A stretch of DNA of 64,000 bases from Scytalidium lignicola (GCA_002812745.2 NCSJ02000062.1:100140-164139), one strand, 5' to 3'; positions 24,501 through 37,404 are shown, counted from the first letter of the stretch. Translations and numbers: made by a program. The notes: generated from the sequence alone by a model not told the origin.

Positions 24501-27500
24501 GGGGCTGAAAAAGGGGGGTGGATCGGTCGAATATCCAAGTGCTTGGACTGTAGAATACACTATCAATATCAACTTGCTTTCTGACCTTTCCAATACCTTA
24601 TCATCCGTCCCTGTAGGGCTGCAATGTTCTTTCAATCGATCTCACGTCGATTTCGCACAGTTTTTTATCCCACTGTTGCTGAAGGTTTTGATCGTCCATA
24701 TCGGAGGATGTAAAGGCCCAAATCGAAAGAACGTAGGCCCTAGTGGCCGGTCGATGATGTCCAGCTCGTTGCGATGTTGATGGCGATGAGAATGAGAAAA
24801 GATCCCCACAAGGCCTTCGCAATGCAAGAGTGCTTCCACGTTGCTCGGTACTGTAGGCTGTTTGATATGCATCGTTCTATTTTCAGTCGCTGAGGGAGTA
24901 GACCTAAAACCCACAATAAATATCAAAGATCTCTATAGGCAATTTGTAACGCTTCAATGAAAATTATCTTTAAATTATCAAGAGAATGAAGATATTGATT
25001 CTTGAAAATGTAGGAGAAGGAATCTGGAAAGGGGGGATTGGTACACAGTGCATAGTAACGTAACACAAGAACTTTGGGGGCGAATAGAGTGTGTGCTGCT
25101 TGCTACCTGCATGGCAAGTGGTCCCTTCTGGAGATTATTAACTGCTTTCCCTTTCTCAAAGAGAATATAAATTCCTTGGTTTTGCTTTCGGATCTCGTCA
25201 ACATCTTTACGTTTTATTCTAAATATCCCTCTATTATATAGCCCAGCTATGCTGTTAAAGCAGTTGAGGACATATTGATCTTTTGATGGCTCTATCGAAC
25301 CTTATATTACTCTGCCTATAAAATGAGAGGCTCGAACAGTGCATCCTAGTCCTCCCAACTTAACTTGGGAGTTACACTTTCAAGCAATAGATTACAGCAG
25401 CACCTATTTCAGAGAAGCTCATTCAACAAATCGTATCAACCGCATTCATCTTGCGAACTAGTCTCTTCTATGGAGCTCGTATTCCTGGATACTATTCTTC
25501 TGTGAGAAAGGAGAATCAACTACAGGTAATACCTTCCAAACGATCCGTCTCTATTCACCGTCGAATCATTAGGCGATGCAATTGAATAAATTAGGAGTCC
25601 ACCAGCTATCTTTCACTGAAATTTGATCGAAGACTTCTTCTGCTGATGGTATATCACTCGTCAAATTTGATCTTTGCATTCGATCAAGAGCTTCGAGTTC
25701 TCTAATCGATTCTTGAGCTGTTGCAGAGACAAAGAAAAGATCAGGAGGGAACAAATGCTATGCAGAACAAATCGTACGATGGACGCAAAGATTGGTGTTG
25801 GATTTCTTGTTCATCATTCCAGATGATTATGTGAAATTGGCAGTACTATACAAAACAACACATGGCAGGGACAGCTCGAGCATTTCTTCTCACGACCCGA
25901 ATTGAAGGTATTTGGCAGTATACCCCTTAACTTTTCTCGTCACGACTATCAACATACTCACTCAATGGTGAAAACCACAGTAATATCTGAAAGAGGCCTC
26001 TGTCTAAACGATCCTAGGGACCAGGGCCTAAACTTTCCAATAGAGGTATACCATTTGTGAGGGGGGCTATTACTTTCGTGCATTCACCAAGCATGAGATA
26101 ATACTAGAAGTTTCTTCTAGTCTCATCAAAGACTCGCATGGACACCTGGCAGAGATAAAGGCAACATCAACGAGGTCTGGCATATTCCATTCCAGCTAGG
26201 TCTAAAGAAATTTCAGCATCGAATAACCCAATAGCCCAATAGCCCAATAGCCACGATCAATTTATTCCGTGACTTCCAGCACGGAGTTGGAGACAGTTGA
26301 TGGATTTCCGTTCAACTAAATTGTCTGACCCATAATATGGTTAGAATTCTAACTCTAAAACAAAACTGCTATATAATTGACTAACTGACTAACCTGAATT
26401 CCTTGTGCTGTATGATCTACTACGCCATTCTTCTTAATTATCTCGTAACTTAGAAGAGTAGATTCGAGGACTCGGTCCTTTGCACCTGCAATTATCCAAA
26501 GGTTGGATAGGGTCTTTCTCGAAGCTAGGAAATGCAACGAGAGCCCTTCTTGGCCTTTATCTATTTGCCTAGAGAGGCTATTGAATAATCTGAAGAAGAA
26601 TATTCTGCCCAATGCAGGGCTACCCTTTAGGATATGCGGAGTGAAAATGCATGTTTCACGCTTCCAAAGCATAGTGCAAGAAGCCCTACACAACAGATCA
26701 AAGTTGATAACCAGGCTAGCATAACGTTTGTTAATGAGAGCACACTTGAAGCAAAGCTAGAAGCAAGGATTCTTTAGGATTTTGCTAGAAATTTTCGAAG
26801 CTCTAGATAGAATAGCTTAGTTGTACCGAGCCATCTGGAATTTTTGACCTACCCGTATTAGCAACCTAACATTGGTCATTTAGAGTTACACATAGACCCC
26901 TAACGCCAATCAAAGGATGAAGGAACTCCTGACTTAGTGTGCCTACGCCTCAGGGGGTTGTTATCTGAATTATCATTTAACTTTAGCATCATCAAAACTT
27001 GCAACAAGATGCAAAAGCATATCGAATTGTACCTTGTTTTGGCTTTCAGGGCACAATAAACTTCGGATTTATATTCATGTTCTCTCTTCATTATTCTCGT
27101 GATTGCCGGGATTTGATTTGGTTGGCGAACACATTTTTNAAGGTTGGGTATCCTCATTTAGAGACTCCTCGACCTTAAAACATAACCAACTTTATCCTCA
27201 AAAGCCTCTTAACTTGACGAGTAGGATCCTGAAAACTCTTATCATGCTAAAGGATTTGTTGATGGGGAGATCTGGATGAATTATCAAGCATCGCTCTGAT
27301 GGACTTCAGTCTATCGCTACATGTTTATTCATCAGGCTCGAGAACCTTCTCGATCACTGTCATCCCTTGATACTGTCTTGAGGCTCCAGTTCTCGTCGGT
27401 GCCGATTATAATGCTGCCTACGAGGGTGCCATTTTAGTATTACAATGGCATCAACCATGAATGGGCTTGAGATGGCAGTTATCAGGGGGAAGGAGTACAC

Positions 27501-30259
27501 TCTCCCCTCTAGGCCGATAGTTTGGCAACCACGCACGGCATGTCAAGGACGATAAGGTATAAAAGCACTCCGTGTGAATAAGCTAACATTGCTAGTTTAT
27601 CATACGTTTTGACGATCTCCATACTTGATGAATTAGCCCCTTTTTCTTCTCCTCCCGTTGGGTACTATCTAGCAGTAGCTGGGACATCAGTACTTTGTTC
27701 TCGAAAAAAANGCGAGAAATAATATTGTTGAAACCTCCATCAAAAAACTCAAGAGTTTTTTGAATATCGTTGCAGCAGGCTGCATATATGAGAGAACGGA
27801 AGAAAGTACACCATTATGTGGAAATCTGAGTTGAATACTTGAAGCTTTGCCTAGAGATACCTCTTAGGTGTCGCGCCGGAGGCAGTCACTGGAAAATATG
27901 GAAAACAAAGGGAAGTGCAATGCACACTATCACGGTAGATGATTTATAGTGGCTCAAGTGACTCTATATCAAGTCTCTATTTCTTTCTTTGGACTAGCGG
28001 AATTTTCTATTTCACTTACTGCTTTGGTTGCGGCAAAGGCACTTGCGCTTTCCCTCTGTTGTGCTTAGCAAGGCCGGGCGTTCGGTTCGCCAGCCGAGTA
28101 ACAATAACTACGCCGCAACCACTTACTTTTCATCCCCTTTCTCATATGGGAGAAATAGAGAGAAATAGAAAATGCTATAGTCGATGCTTGATACACTATA
28201 CCAAGTGGCATAGCTTTGCTCGATCTTGGTTTAGCATTGGCTGATTTTGGCTGAATATCAATTCAGCTCTTTGGATGAATACTTGCTGCAGAGATGCAGA
28301 GAGACCAGCCGTTATGGTGAGGAGTCTTAGCGATAGCATGCTGGTCAAAGTGTTAGAAGAGCCTTTCCAGGTTGCAGTGCTCCTTACTGTAATTATAGTT
28401 ATGCAGCGGGGGGATTACTGCAGAGCCGCTCCAGTACCGCTAAGCTCTCTGCACATTCTGCCGATCATAAGTTAGGCACACTGATAGAATTAAGGTACCC
28501 GGAACCTCAGTTACGGTCCTGTCGCATTTCATTGAATGTGAATCGGAGGCTATATTAATACCACGACCCTGCCTTGGGCTTCCGGGGATCTTTGGCTCTC
28601 ACTTGAGGAGTTGAAATTTATGATTATCATGTACTTTTGTGCATTTGTGCAAAGTATTGTCGGTCGTGTTTTGTAATAGTCTTCTTTCAGGACAACAAAG
28701 CTTGTGGTTAAGTTTTGATTGGGTCTCTAAGCACCCCCCTTGTGTGCGTGCAATGACTGCCCTTTCAACCTCCTACTCCCTTATTTATATTTTGAATATA
28801 TATTTCGAGACAACAGAGGTTCTCAACCCGTTTAGAGGCGTCTTTCCTGGTCTGCGGTTCTTTCCCAGTAGTCCTGAAGCATTTTGGTAGGTCTGTTCTC
28901 GCGATATAGCTGCCCCTCTTCAACTTGGGCTTGTTTTTCGATTCTAACCACGGTGCACGCGCGTTTCTAGCCCCCTTTTCACTTACACTTAACGATACGG
29001 TGCTGCAGATACTGAAGTGCCAGGCTCAAGGAGTAGAGGAGTGGATTCTTCTGTTCAAGCCACTAATACCCCTCTTCCGACGTCAACAATGGGTCACACT
29101 AGTGAAAACGATAGAACCAAAGTGAAACCGCGAAAGTATACAGAACATCACCTCTCTACTAGAAGATCAGGTATTTAATTCCAATTTAGGGAGGATAGGG
29201 AAAAAAAGAATAGGCCCATGCCTAAAAAAAAGACTAGTATCAATAAATGCCTTGTGGTTTATAACCCAAAGCCCAAAGTTCACTCTTCCAGTTGTAAGAA
29301 CACCGTTCATTAAACTGTGGCTGAATCGGGACTGAGACAGTGCTACAGAGGAGAAGAAATAGCAATACAAAACTTCTAGGCTCAGTTTATAATAAAAGTT
29401 TTGATATCTATGACGTTTTGGAGTTAAAGTGATGGACAGAAGTGGGAAAATGAAGTACGAAAAGGGGGAGTTTTGCACGTTGTTGAGAATGCCATATTAA
29501 AAATAGGTTATCACGGGGAACAAGAAATAATGACTATATTACAATATGCTAATTTCAATCGCCCGTGAGCCATGAGTTCGCAGTAGTTGAGCTAGTTTCA
29601 GTATATGTTTTGATTGGAGACCTTTCCAAGTCAAGGAACAAGCGTGGTTTCACATCACATGAGCAAAATAAAGTCCAAAGAGTGATTAAGCCTTGTTAAA
29701 CGTCATTGGTTATCTAGGAGCTCATATCTGAGTTCAGTGTGTGCTGCCGGATGGTATATGCCCCAGGATGAGAGGATATTGTAGGCTGTACCGAGCTATC
29801 CTCCTTACGAAGATGAATCTGCGTACACCAATAAGGCTTGTGTCCCATCCACCTCCTAATTGAACTATCCTTCTGCCGTGGTGCCATATCTCCCGCTGTC
29901 TGGAAAACCTGACACCTCCTATTCAACTGAGTGAGGCTCCGGCCGCAGTTTACATGGCCGTTCGAGTCTTCTGATGGGGGCTGAGCACCACATTGGAGAG
30001 AAGGCAGTTGGTGTAACAGTCGTTGAACGAGTCCAATGCCAATAGAGTAATCTGACTTGCATCTGGAAGCTTGCGGGATCGCGAATAGCCAGTTGGTCAT
30101 CCACACCACCTCAAGCTTCCATCAGCCTCATTAATGATGGACACGGCTTTGAAACTCTTGCATCATAAATAGCGGTAAGTAAATTTTATACACCAGTTCA
30201 AGTATAAATGTAACTCCTTTTTCTCAACTCCGAAAGTTTCGAAACTAAAGGGCAAAAAT
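21568..30259. other. 8.7 kb gene desert between DUF6594 copies
   Basis: No supported gene. Open frames are short and motif-free; the longest are 29714-30109 (minus, 131 codons), 21905-22276 (plus, 123 codons) and 26355-26693 (minus, 112 codons). TATA-like elements occur at about 25317 and 27558 on the plus strand but no multi-exon gene could be built after them. It contains an 8-bp tandem repeat at 26227-26250 and Ns at 27139 and 27711. It may be decayed repeat DNA. Confidence 0.5.
26227..26250. repeat. Three tandem copies of CCCAATAG
   Basis: Three perfect, adjacent 8-bp units, followed by a further CC. A minor minisatellite. Confidence 0.8.
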
Positions 30260-31714
30260 ATGGCGTTTAAAAACGATACCAACCTAGAAGTTCCAGCTTC
30301 AAATACCCCCCCTTTACCGAACTCGGCTGAGGATCCCGCCGAGCAGCTTTCCATCCATAGTATAGACCAGCCTTTCAATAATCTTTTTGCAACGGTAAGG
30401 CCAGATGAAAGAAATCCCGGGATTCAGGAGTCTTCAGCGTCAGTCAGGACCGACCCAACATCTATTCATACAGAACCAAATTCATTCGCAGAAGGCCATT
30501 CTTTTATAAAGAGTTTGTACCTTGTGAAGCAACTTCGGAGGTTTTAGAAGTGTATAACTAACGAACTTTAAACATTAGAAATATTTACTCTGTTGAGTTG
30601 GAAGAAAGGTAGCAGTAATTATAGCCTCCGTAGTTGAACCACTGCTGACTTCAGAAATTTTTNCAACAGGAGATTCAGAAGATTTGGACTATGGATATGG
30701 TGAATGGGAAGAAGATGCAGATCGTAAGCATAGCCCTTAAAAATCTTTAGGATTTGATTGTTGAAAAACTAAAGACACAAAATACCAACCCGGATTGCCA
30801 CAGTTTGCAGCATTCCTTGACTACACTGACTGTCGTATTTTCCGACGGTTTGGATTTGAGCACAACACAATCCTCCTGGAACTAAAGAAGGACATCTATA
30901 ATTTGAGCAAACGCCTTTCAAGTCTCAATAGATCTGGCTGTGGGAGCAATACCAATCTCCCTCTAGGTCACCAGAGGAAAATTAAAACGAGAAGAATGAG
31001 AATGATAAGGAAACTCTCTAATCTACTCAAAGACTACGGTAAGATGTGCATAGATATCATCTATACAATCCTCATTTGAACAAAAGGACTAACAGCAATA
31101 AAATCGCAGACAGCTTACTGCTCAACCACATGCGTCTTATCGAACTACACTCTCCTCCCTTGTGGAAATTTAAAAACTTGTGGGATTGGCTATCTGGACA
31201 TAGCACATTGGACCTAGCAGACTTCGAATTCATGAAGCATAGATATGATTTAGTGTATCTTAGAGGAAGCACAGCCTTCAGTGCTGATAGCAGTCCAATC
31301 ATCCGCCTCATTCAAAACCAAATTAACAACTGGCCAAAATGGTTTGCGGTAGGTTAAGAATGGTTCCTTGCGTGCCTATATTTGCTGACTCTGTGGTAGA
31401 AACTTATGCAAAAGAATAATATTGAAGAACCTATCGAGGATGCAAAATATTACTCCCGGAGGAAGGTCTTGATCGCTGGGGGGGTGATAACTGTGTGTAT
31501 CGCAATGATGATCTTACTGACGCCAATTGCTCTTCTCTCTCTTCTCGATCTTGAGCCAGGAGAATCCATATCCGTCGTTATAGTTTTCACTCTCACTTTT
31601 ATCATCCTTATGTCTGTCCTTACAGGCCCCAGGATTGATACCTTGTTGATTGCCACATGCACATACTGTGCCGTGTTGGTGACCTTTCTGGCTATTTCTG
31701 GTGGTGCATCTTAG
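30260..31714 (+). CDS. DUF6594-type fungal membrane protein, copy B
   Basis: Second DUF6594 protein. Solid exons are 30775-31038, 31110-31348 and 31400-31714, joined in phase. They give PGLPQFAAFLDY, then FRRFGFEHNTILLELKKDI, then LLLNHMRLIEL...WKFKNLWDWL, NNWPKWFA, and three C-terminal membrane segments ending YCAVLVTFLAI, each matching copy A. Upstream, an acidic exon ends at 30723 (donor GTAAGC) and a Ser/Pro-rich exon starts at the ATG at 30260; the intron between these two could not be fixed because no donor and acceptor close in phase, and an N at 30663 sits at the acceptor. So the 5' third is either mis-sequenced or damaged. Function unknown. Confidence 0.65.
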
Positions 31715-33581
31715 GAAAGTTGGTTTTGACAAATGAATTGGGAATGAGGAATAAGTAATGAGAAACAATTATGTTACCAGCCATTTTTTGAGGGCAAGTG
31801 AGATAGAACAGGAGAGAGAGTCGGAGTATCTAGCGTTGCGGTAACAAAAAAGTAGCCCTGCTTGAATAAATGAACTTGTTTTGCAAATCTCCAGGAATAC
31901 TTATACCTTGAATATACATGTGAGACTCTACTTAATAGGAAAGACTCTAATCAGGTCGAAAAATTATGTAGAGTCCTGGTGGTGTTGACCCTGTGAAGGA
32001 AGGACAGTAAACTTGAAAGTTTCGACAAAAAAGGGGGTTTCTATTGACAAGCGGGCGGCCAATGCGGCCGCGCCTTCCTTCGCGGGGTGTCAAGGGCCTA
32101 TTCAACCGATTGATTTTATGTTATAAGCAAGAACGAGTTAACTCGTAAAGAAGAAAGAACGGAAGTTGGTTCGGGTAGTTCAAAGGTTAATTATAGTTCT
32201 CGGCGGTTGTAATCGACGAGATTTTATCCTCAAGACCCTTAACTATCTACGTAGAACATGACAAGGCTATGAGAGTATTGAGCACATCAACTCGAAAGAA
32301 ACGGGAAAATAAAGATATAGGGCATATATAGTAGTGATATGTGCCACTAATAGTCTTTGGTCAAAATTCTATGATATTTAGCCATACTTTTGCTGACAGT
32401 TTGCAAAGTCGCTATCCTTTTTATAGTTTGAGGTTTACAGAAGAGACAGGGCTAACATAACAATTACGATTTTAGAGAGGAATCAGTATATCCTATCGTC
32501 ATTTACTAAAAGGGGACATCGATCATGGTGGATCTTGGAAGAGCCGCTACCTACTCTGTTCTTGATATGTGTAATCTTCCAACTCTTTGAGTCTGTGTTA
32601 TAGAAATAAAAGTCATAGAGAGACACAACGGAGCATCCCCAGCAAATAGATACCGTTCTACTAGCGTCATATTCTATTCGCCGCACCATGGCCTTTTGTA
32701 ATAGTTGGGTAATATGACTATGTTGGACAGAAAACATATGGTCTAGACATAGTGTCCGTTGCTGATTGACGAAAGTCTCTGTAGGTATGTATCCCTGGAT
32801 GAAACCTGTCCAAACAATGATTCTAGACTGAAGGACAGGGGTATATATTTGGTAGTAAACTTGGAAGAAAACCATCGTCAGATGTAACAATGGCCTAATT
32901 AAAGGTCTATATATACACTTCCCTTTGGTTCTCTATTTGGGTATAATCAGGCAAGGATTCTCCTATAATAAGGAGAGGACATCCTCGGGACTACCAGGTG
33001 AGTGGCACGGCCCGCTAGCGAAAGTTCGCGTTTCCTCATCAGGCGCGCCTCTCTTTGTATCATCCCGGCATGTCCAACACTTCAAATCTAATAACACAAA
33101 AAGCATTGCAGAGGTACGTGTAATTTGCTTCCTTAAAGTTTTTATATACCATTTTGTCTAGAAATATCAATTTGAGACCCTTGCTAGCCACTTCAGGGGG
33201 GAGTGTTGAGGTTATTGCAGATCCTTATGGAATGGACCAGCAAGTGTATATGATCTAAGTGTGCGTCCCACTTCAATGTATGAAGGAAAGAACCATTCGA
33301 TATCTCTTTTAGTTTATGTTACAAGGGCCTCTTGTTGTATTTGTTGAGAAGTTATTTGTCTAAAATGGCGCCTTCAACTTTCTCCAAATGACGGTGAAGT
33401 CCCACATGCTCAAGGAGTCCTTTGCCTCCTTAGTTATATATGGCCATAATTTCAACGAGCAAAAACTAACTTAGTCTAGGTACTGAGTTTGAAAGAGATA
33501 GAGCAAGCTGGACTTAGATTGGAACTTTGAAAGAAAGCCCCTTAAATAAATATCTCAAAAGCTGTTCACATACCCTCCATC
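31715..33581. other. Intergenic, repeat-like
   Basis: No supported gene. It holds a GC-rich foldback (32044-32093) inside AT-rich sequence and a polypurine AGGGGGGAG followed by TGTTGAGG at 33195-33211, which resembles a retroelement polypurine tract plus LTR start, but no second LTR or polymerase domain was found. The 136-codon minus-strand frame at 32483-32890 has no recognised motif. Confidence 0.4.
32044..32093. repeat. GC-rich foldback with TTGACA/TGTCAA ends
   Basis: TTGACA at 32044-32049 is mirrored by TGTCAA at 32088-32093, and the interior is strongly GC-rich with the palindrome GCGGCCGC at 32064-32071. Surroundings are AT-rich, so the island is out of character. Confidence 0.5.
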
Positions 33582-34469
33582 ATGCCATACAATACAACGG
33601 CTATTCCTCCTAGGAGAGAACCTACGGGTCATACCCAGCTACCACGTAAGCTCATCATCTCCTCCAATCAAACACAGCCTGCTAATATCCATAGTGTCGA
33701 GAGTAAAAAANGATCATCGCACTAGATAATGACATACATATGTGCTCAAATAATGCTGCATTTGTGATAACACTTGCAACGGTAAGAAAACACCATCCAC
33801 ATCAATGCCTTATAACCACACACAGCAAGCTCATCATTATCCGTTTCCAAGGAACTCTTCATCCAATACCTATCAGAACAAGCCCACAACGTGGTGAAAT
33901 CAGAGCGTAAACCACGTCGAAACATTCAGTATCGCGATTTATGTAAGTATTTCCCCCCTTCCCCNTCCCTCTTTCTTTTACTCTCACCCTCAATCTCCCC
34001 TTATCCCACTACCAAAATATCAACACAATTCTTAACAAACCACTTACCTTACCCAGCAAACGCCGTCGCCCGCAACGACAACCTAGAGTTTCTCTCAGAC
34101 GTAGTCCCCCGTACAGTTCCCTACAAACAAGTCAAAGAGAAGAAAACCGGCATCACCACCTCAAACGGCGACCCAACATCAACAGCAGCAGTAGAAGTAG
34201 AACCTGGCCAAACGACACTAGACGGGAAGAGACTATCTCTGAACACCAGCACAGAGAAAGGCATCACTAACGGGACGGGAATGAACGGCCTAGGCATCGC
34301 GAACGGGGATGTGAATTCACGCGGTGGCCATCACACGCGTCAGAGTGGAGTCAGCGATGTTTTGGTCGAGGATGGACCGAATGCACAGCTTCAGATGGAG
34401 ATTAGGGATGCGAGGGAGCATGGTGCGAATGGACGGCAGGGGGGATCTCAAGATGTGGAGATGAGTTGA
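33582..34469 (+). CDS. Histone-fold protein, Dpb3/CHRAC15-like (DNA polymerase epsilon small subunit)
   Basis: Predicted 217-residue protein with a CBF/NF-Y type histone fold. Exons: 33582-33645, 33695-33781, 33852-33942, 34057-34469. The total is divisible by three only if the N at 33711 is dropped; with it the frame hits a stop a few codons on, whereas without it LSRVKKIIALDND, ITLATELFIQYLSEQAH, RKPRRNIQYRDL and DNLEFLSDVVP follow, the conserved Dpb3-type fold. These proteins pair with a Dpb4-like partner in DNA polymerase epsilon and in chromatin remodellers. After residue ~110 comes a disordered Gly/Asn/Thr-rich tail. A second N at 33965 lies in an intron. Dpb3 versus CHRAC15 cannot be separated here. 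Confidence 0.85.
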
Positions 34470-34867
34470 AATGAGGTTGGTTTGATTTGATTTGATACAG
34501 AGAGGGGAATGTACAATGAGTTATGTTTTCCAGTTCACTCTACTTTGCATTATCAACATGGTTTTTGTAGAGCAGCAACAAGCCTCCGCCCAAATAGGTT
34601 CATTGGACTCCTATTTCTCTCTCAAGTCAATATGCTTTCCTACCCTTTCCATATCAACAACTACACCTGAAGTGCAGATATTTACTCTACGCAACGTAAA
34701 AAAGAAAACAAGGTCTCCTATGCCAAACGCCTAAAAGTCTCGTCTTGAGCCAACCCCTCAGAAAACGCCGTTTCAGTGCTTTTTTTAATATGTTGTCCAC
34801 ATTTTTCTCTCTTTTCCCTCTCGTTTTCGAACTACCAGGCCTAAATTTCCAACCTTTAGCCTCCCTC
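34470..34867. other. Intergenic, convergent 3' flanks
   Basis: Short spacer between the histone-fold gene and U2A' gene; nothing coding seen. Confidence 0.6.
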
Positions 34868-36222
34868 CTATTCCTCCATAGCATCAGCAGCACCCATAGC
34901 AGCAGCTGGTACGCGTCCTTCATTAAGCTCCTTCTCCAGCCGAATGATCTCCTGTAAGCTTTTGGCGTTCCGAATTAACTCCTCCACCTTCTTCCGTTCC
35001 TTATCCGTAAGCTTGACCCGGTAGTTCTTTGCGGAGGCTGTCGAAGCGCCATTCGAAGATGAGATCGTATCAAAAGTACGCGATTTCACTCCCATGATCT
35101 ATATTCAAAAAAAANTTAGATCCATGGTCATGGTAGAAAGGGGTGAGATAACTGGAAGAGAGAGAAAAATCCAACCTTTGAGGCCTCTGCTGTTGGCTTA
35201 TCTGCCGTTCCAAATAACTCCACAGCTCTTTTCCTCTCCACATCCTTGACTTTCTGATAATCCAGAAATCTAACACTAGGACATCTCCACAAGATCCACT
35301 CTCGATAATGCTAACATCCAAGTCAGTATTTCTACAATCTCCACAAGCACCACAATTGTCCCATAACCACATCGTTTTATCCCCGCATACAACCGGTATA
35401 CTGAACCATAAAACACTACCTCACCACCAAAAATAACAGTGGGGAAAAAGAAAGTCACACCCACCTGCTTCCTCGTAACCGGATTCTCTAACAGCACCAA
35501 ATGCGTAAGATACACAAACCCAACCAGAGGATCTAAATCCGCCAACTCAGTAAAATTATTAGCCGTAAGCACCAACGTCGTCAAGTTCGGAATCGACTTC
35601 GACAGCGAAGGCTGGATGCTCGAGATGCGGTTACGCGCCAGTAGTAAGGTGTGGAGTCGCGGCGACAGCGGGATGTTGCCCAGCTGCTGGATATCATTAT
35701 CGGTGAGATCGATAGCATCGTGTGGCTAGAAAGAAAGAAAAAAAATAGCATCAAGAAGTTAGCCTTTGTAAAATATTGCAGCGTCTTTTCTCGTCTCTTT
35801 CTTAAATCGTCAAGGGAAAAGGGAGTGTGTATGTGTGGAAGGAAAAAGAAGGCTTGAAAACATACACCCGCAATACCCAGGTTCTCAATCGTTGGAATCT
35901 TATGCCCTGCAAAGTACCCACAAATTTTCGTATCAACTCTCTTCTCTTTTTTAATTCAAATCCCAAAAAAACAAATAAAAGAGTCACAAATTGAAAGGGG
36001 GCGAAGAAAAGAAGAAGAAGAAGATTGGTTCCCCCGCGTTGTGCACTTCAAAAATGCGCCGCCCGCCGAAAATTATGTGGGAATCTTCAAATGATGTGTG
36101 TATGGGTTTTGACTGCTTTTTCTCCGGGGTTTTCCTAACGCACCTCGAAGATCAAGTTCTCTCTCCTTCAATGGATTGAGGTACGAGAGTGAGGATTGGA
36201 GGAGCTCAGTCGTGAGCCGCAT
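34868..36222 (-). CDS. LEA1: U2 snRNP component A' (Lea1)
   Basis: Predicted 248-residue leucine-rich-repeat protein of the U2 spliceosomal particle, which binds U2B'' and U2 snRNA. Exons: 36222-36144, 35906-35866, 35725-35465, 35310-35176 and 35098-34868, all in phase; exon 2 is only 41 bases. Sequence marks: the start MRLTTELLQSSLSYLNPLKE, then LDLRGHKIPTIENLG, AGPHDAIDLTDNDI, leucine-rich repeats with LTTLVLTANNF, the LRR cap HYREWILWRCPSVRFLDYQK, and a basic C-terminus after IMGVKSRTFD. All fit U2A'. An N at 35115 lies in the last intron. Confidence 0.95.
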
Positions 36223-37404
36223 CTTTCTGTTGTTGTGCGTGTGTAGTTTGGCGGGGATTCGTCCGTCAGTCTCTCTCGAATCGCGTCTGAACCTATGTAT
36301 TTATATACGAGAAGGAAGGCTTAAAAATAGAAATAGAGCGTGAAAGGGCGTATTTAGAGGGTAGGGTTGGGGCAGAGTCGTGAATCGACTTTCATCGACA
36401 AGGCTGAAGGTCTGCGTTCCCCTCCGTCCGCTACACATCAGAAATATCAAGAGCTAAGCTACAAAATACACGCTAGTCCTAAATAAGCTTCGAGGCACAT
36501 GAGGATAACAGCAGCATGAGGAAAGTCACTTTGGATCGCATCAGATGTTCTTATTCCCAGCTTATCATCTGTTTACGGTACCCGGGATTACTATGCACAT
36601 GCTGTGTAATGGAATAATTCTATTTTCCTCCATGCCAGCAACTTGTCGTATCTATGCAATATCCACAGCCTTGCCTAGACTGAGCTCCTTCCGCTCTTCT
36701 CTGGACTGCTAAACCTACCTCTCCCCTCTGCCACTCTCGCAACTAAAAACCTCAAAATAAACTCCAAGAGAGATAAAGCATAGGAAAGAAGGCATAGTCT
36801 CATGCGCAAATATGATAAACCCCTGTTAAGCCACAGCGAGCAACCGCCAACAAGAATCTGGGTATACAGATATACATAATATATAAGAAGAATAGAAATT
36901 TTTGCAATCAAACCCCCTCCAGTAAAGTGATATGCCCGGAGAAGATCTGTAGGTTGGAATTTAAAAATGGCCAAATGTACTTGAGGCCAAAACCGAAATC
37001 ATATGCCAACGCAAACCTGATGTTAGGGCACAATGGACATAGTTGGTGTGAACGCTCCAGGATGCATTTGCAGGCCGTACTGGTGTATATCTGGTGGCCG
37101 CAAAAATGCGACACAATGCAGAATCGTAAAACTAAGTCTCTAGAAGCGTAACAGGCATGAAATGTAGGACTTGTAAAAGGGTTGAAGGAGTGTATGTGAA
37201 TAAGAGCTTATGCCAATGTAAGGATCACGCCGCCTGTACTAGTTTTCAGGAGCACAGAGGGCCACGAGAGAAGAGGAGGGTTCGAGGATTGAGAAGTTGT
37301 AATCCATGAGACCAGAACGCCGATACCGAAAAAGAAAGCTAAAACACCATCATGAAGCCGTACGGAACGGAAGCCAACAAAAGTATAGATTCCTTCAAGC
37401 GTTA
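36223..37404. other. Intergenic, with a weak Cys-rich ORF
   Basis: Promoter side of U2A' and 3' flank of the SH3 gene. A minus-strand frame at 36908-37114 without an ATG start encodes a CX9CXCX9CX2C pattern preceded by CGH, which resembles small fungal zinc-binding peptides; too weak to call a gene. Confidence 0.4.

Noticed and set aside
25569..25754. 61-codon minus-strand frame with acidic helix-like peptide
   Set aside because: Lacks an ATG and no upstream exon could be joined in phase.
26355..26693. 112-codon minus-strand frame in the desert
   Set aside because: No recognisable domain and no splice continuation; likely chance or decayed repeat.
29714..30109. 131-codon minus-strand frame upstream of DUF6594 copy B
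   Set aside because: No motif, overlapping frame open on the same strand, and composition like chance; listed only within the desert.
32483..32890. 136-codon minus-strand frame read as a possible retroelement fragment
   Set aside because: No polymerase, integrase or RNase H motif could be seen.
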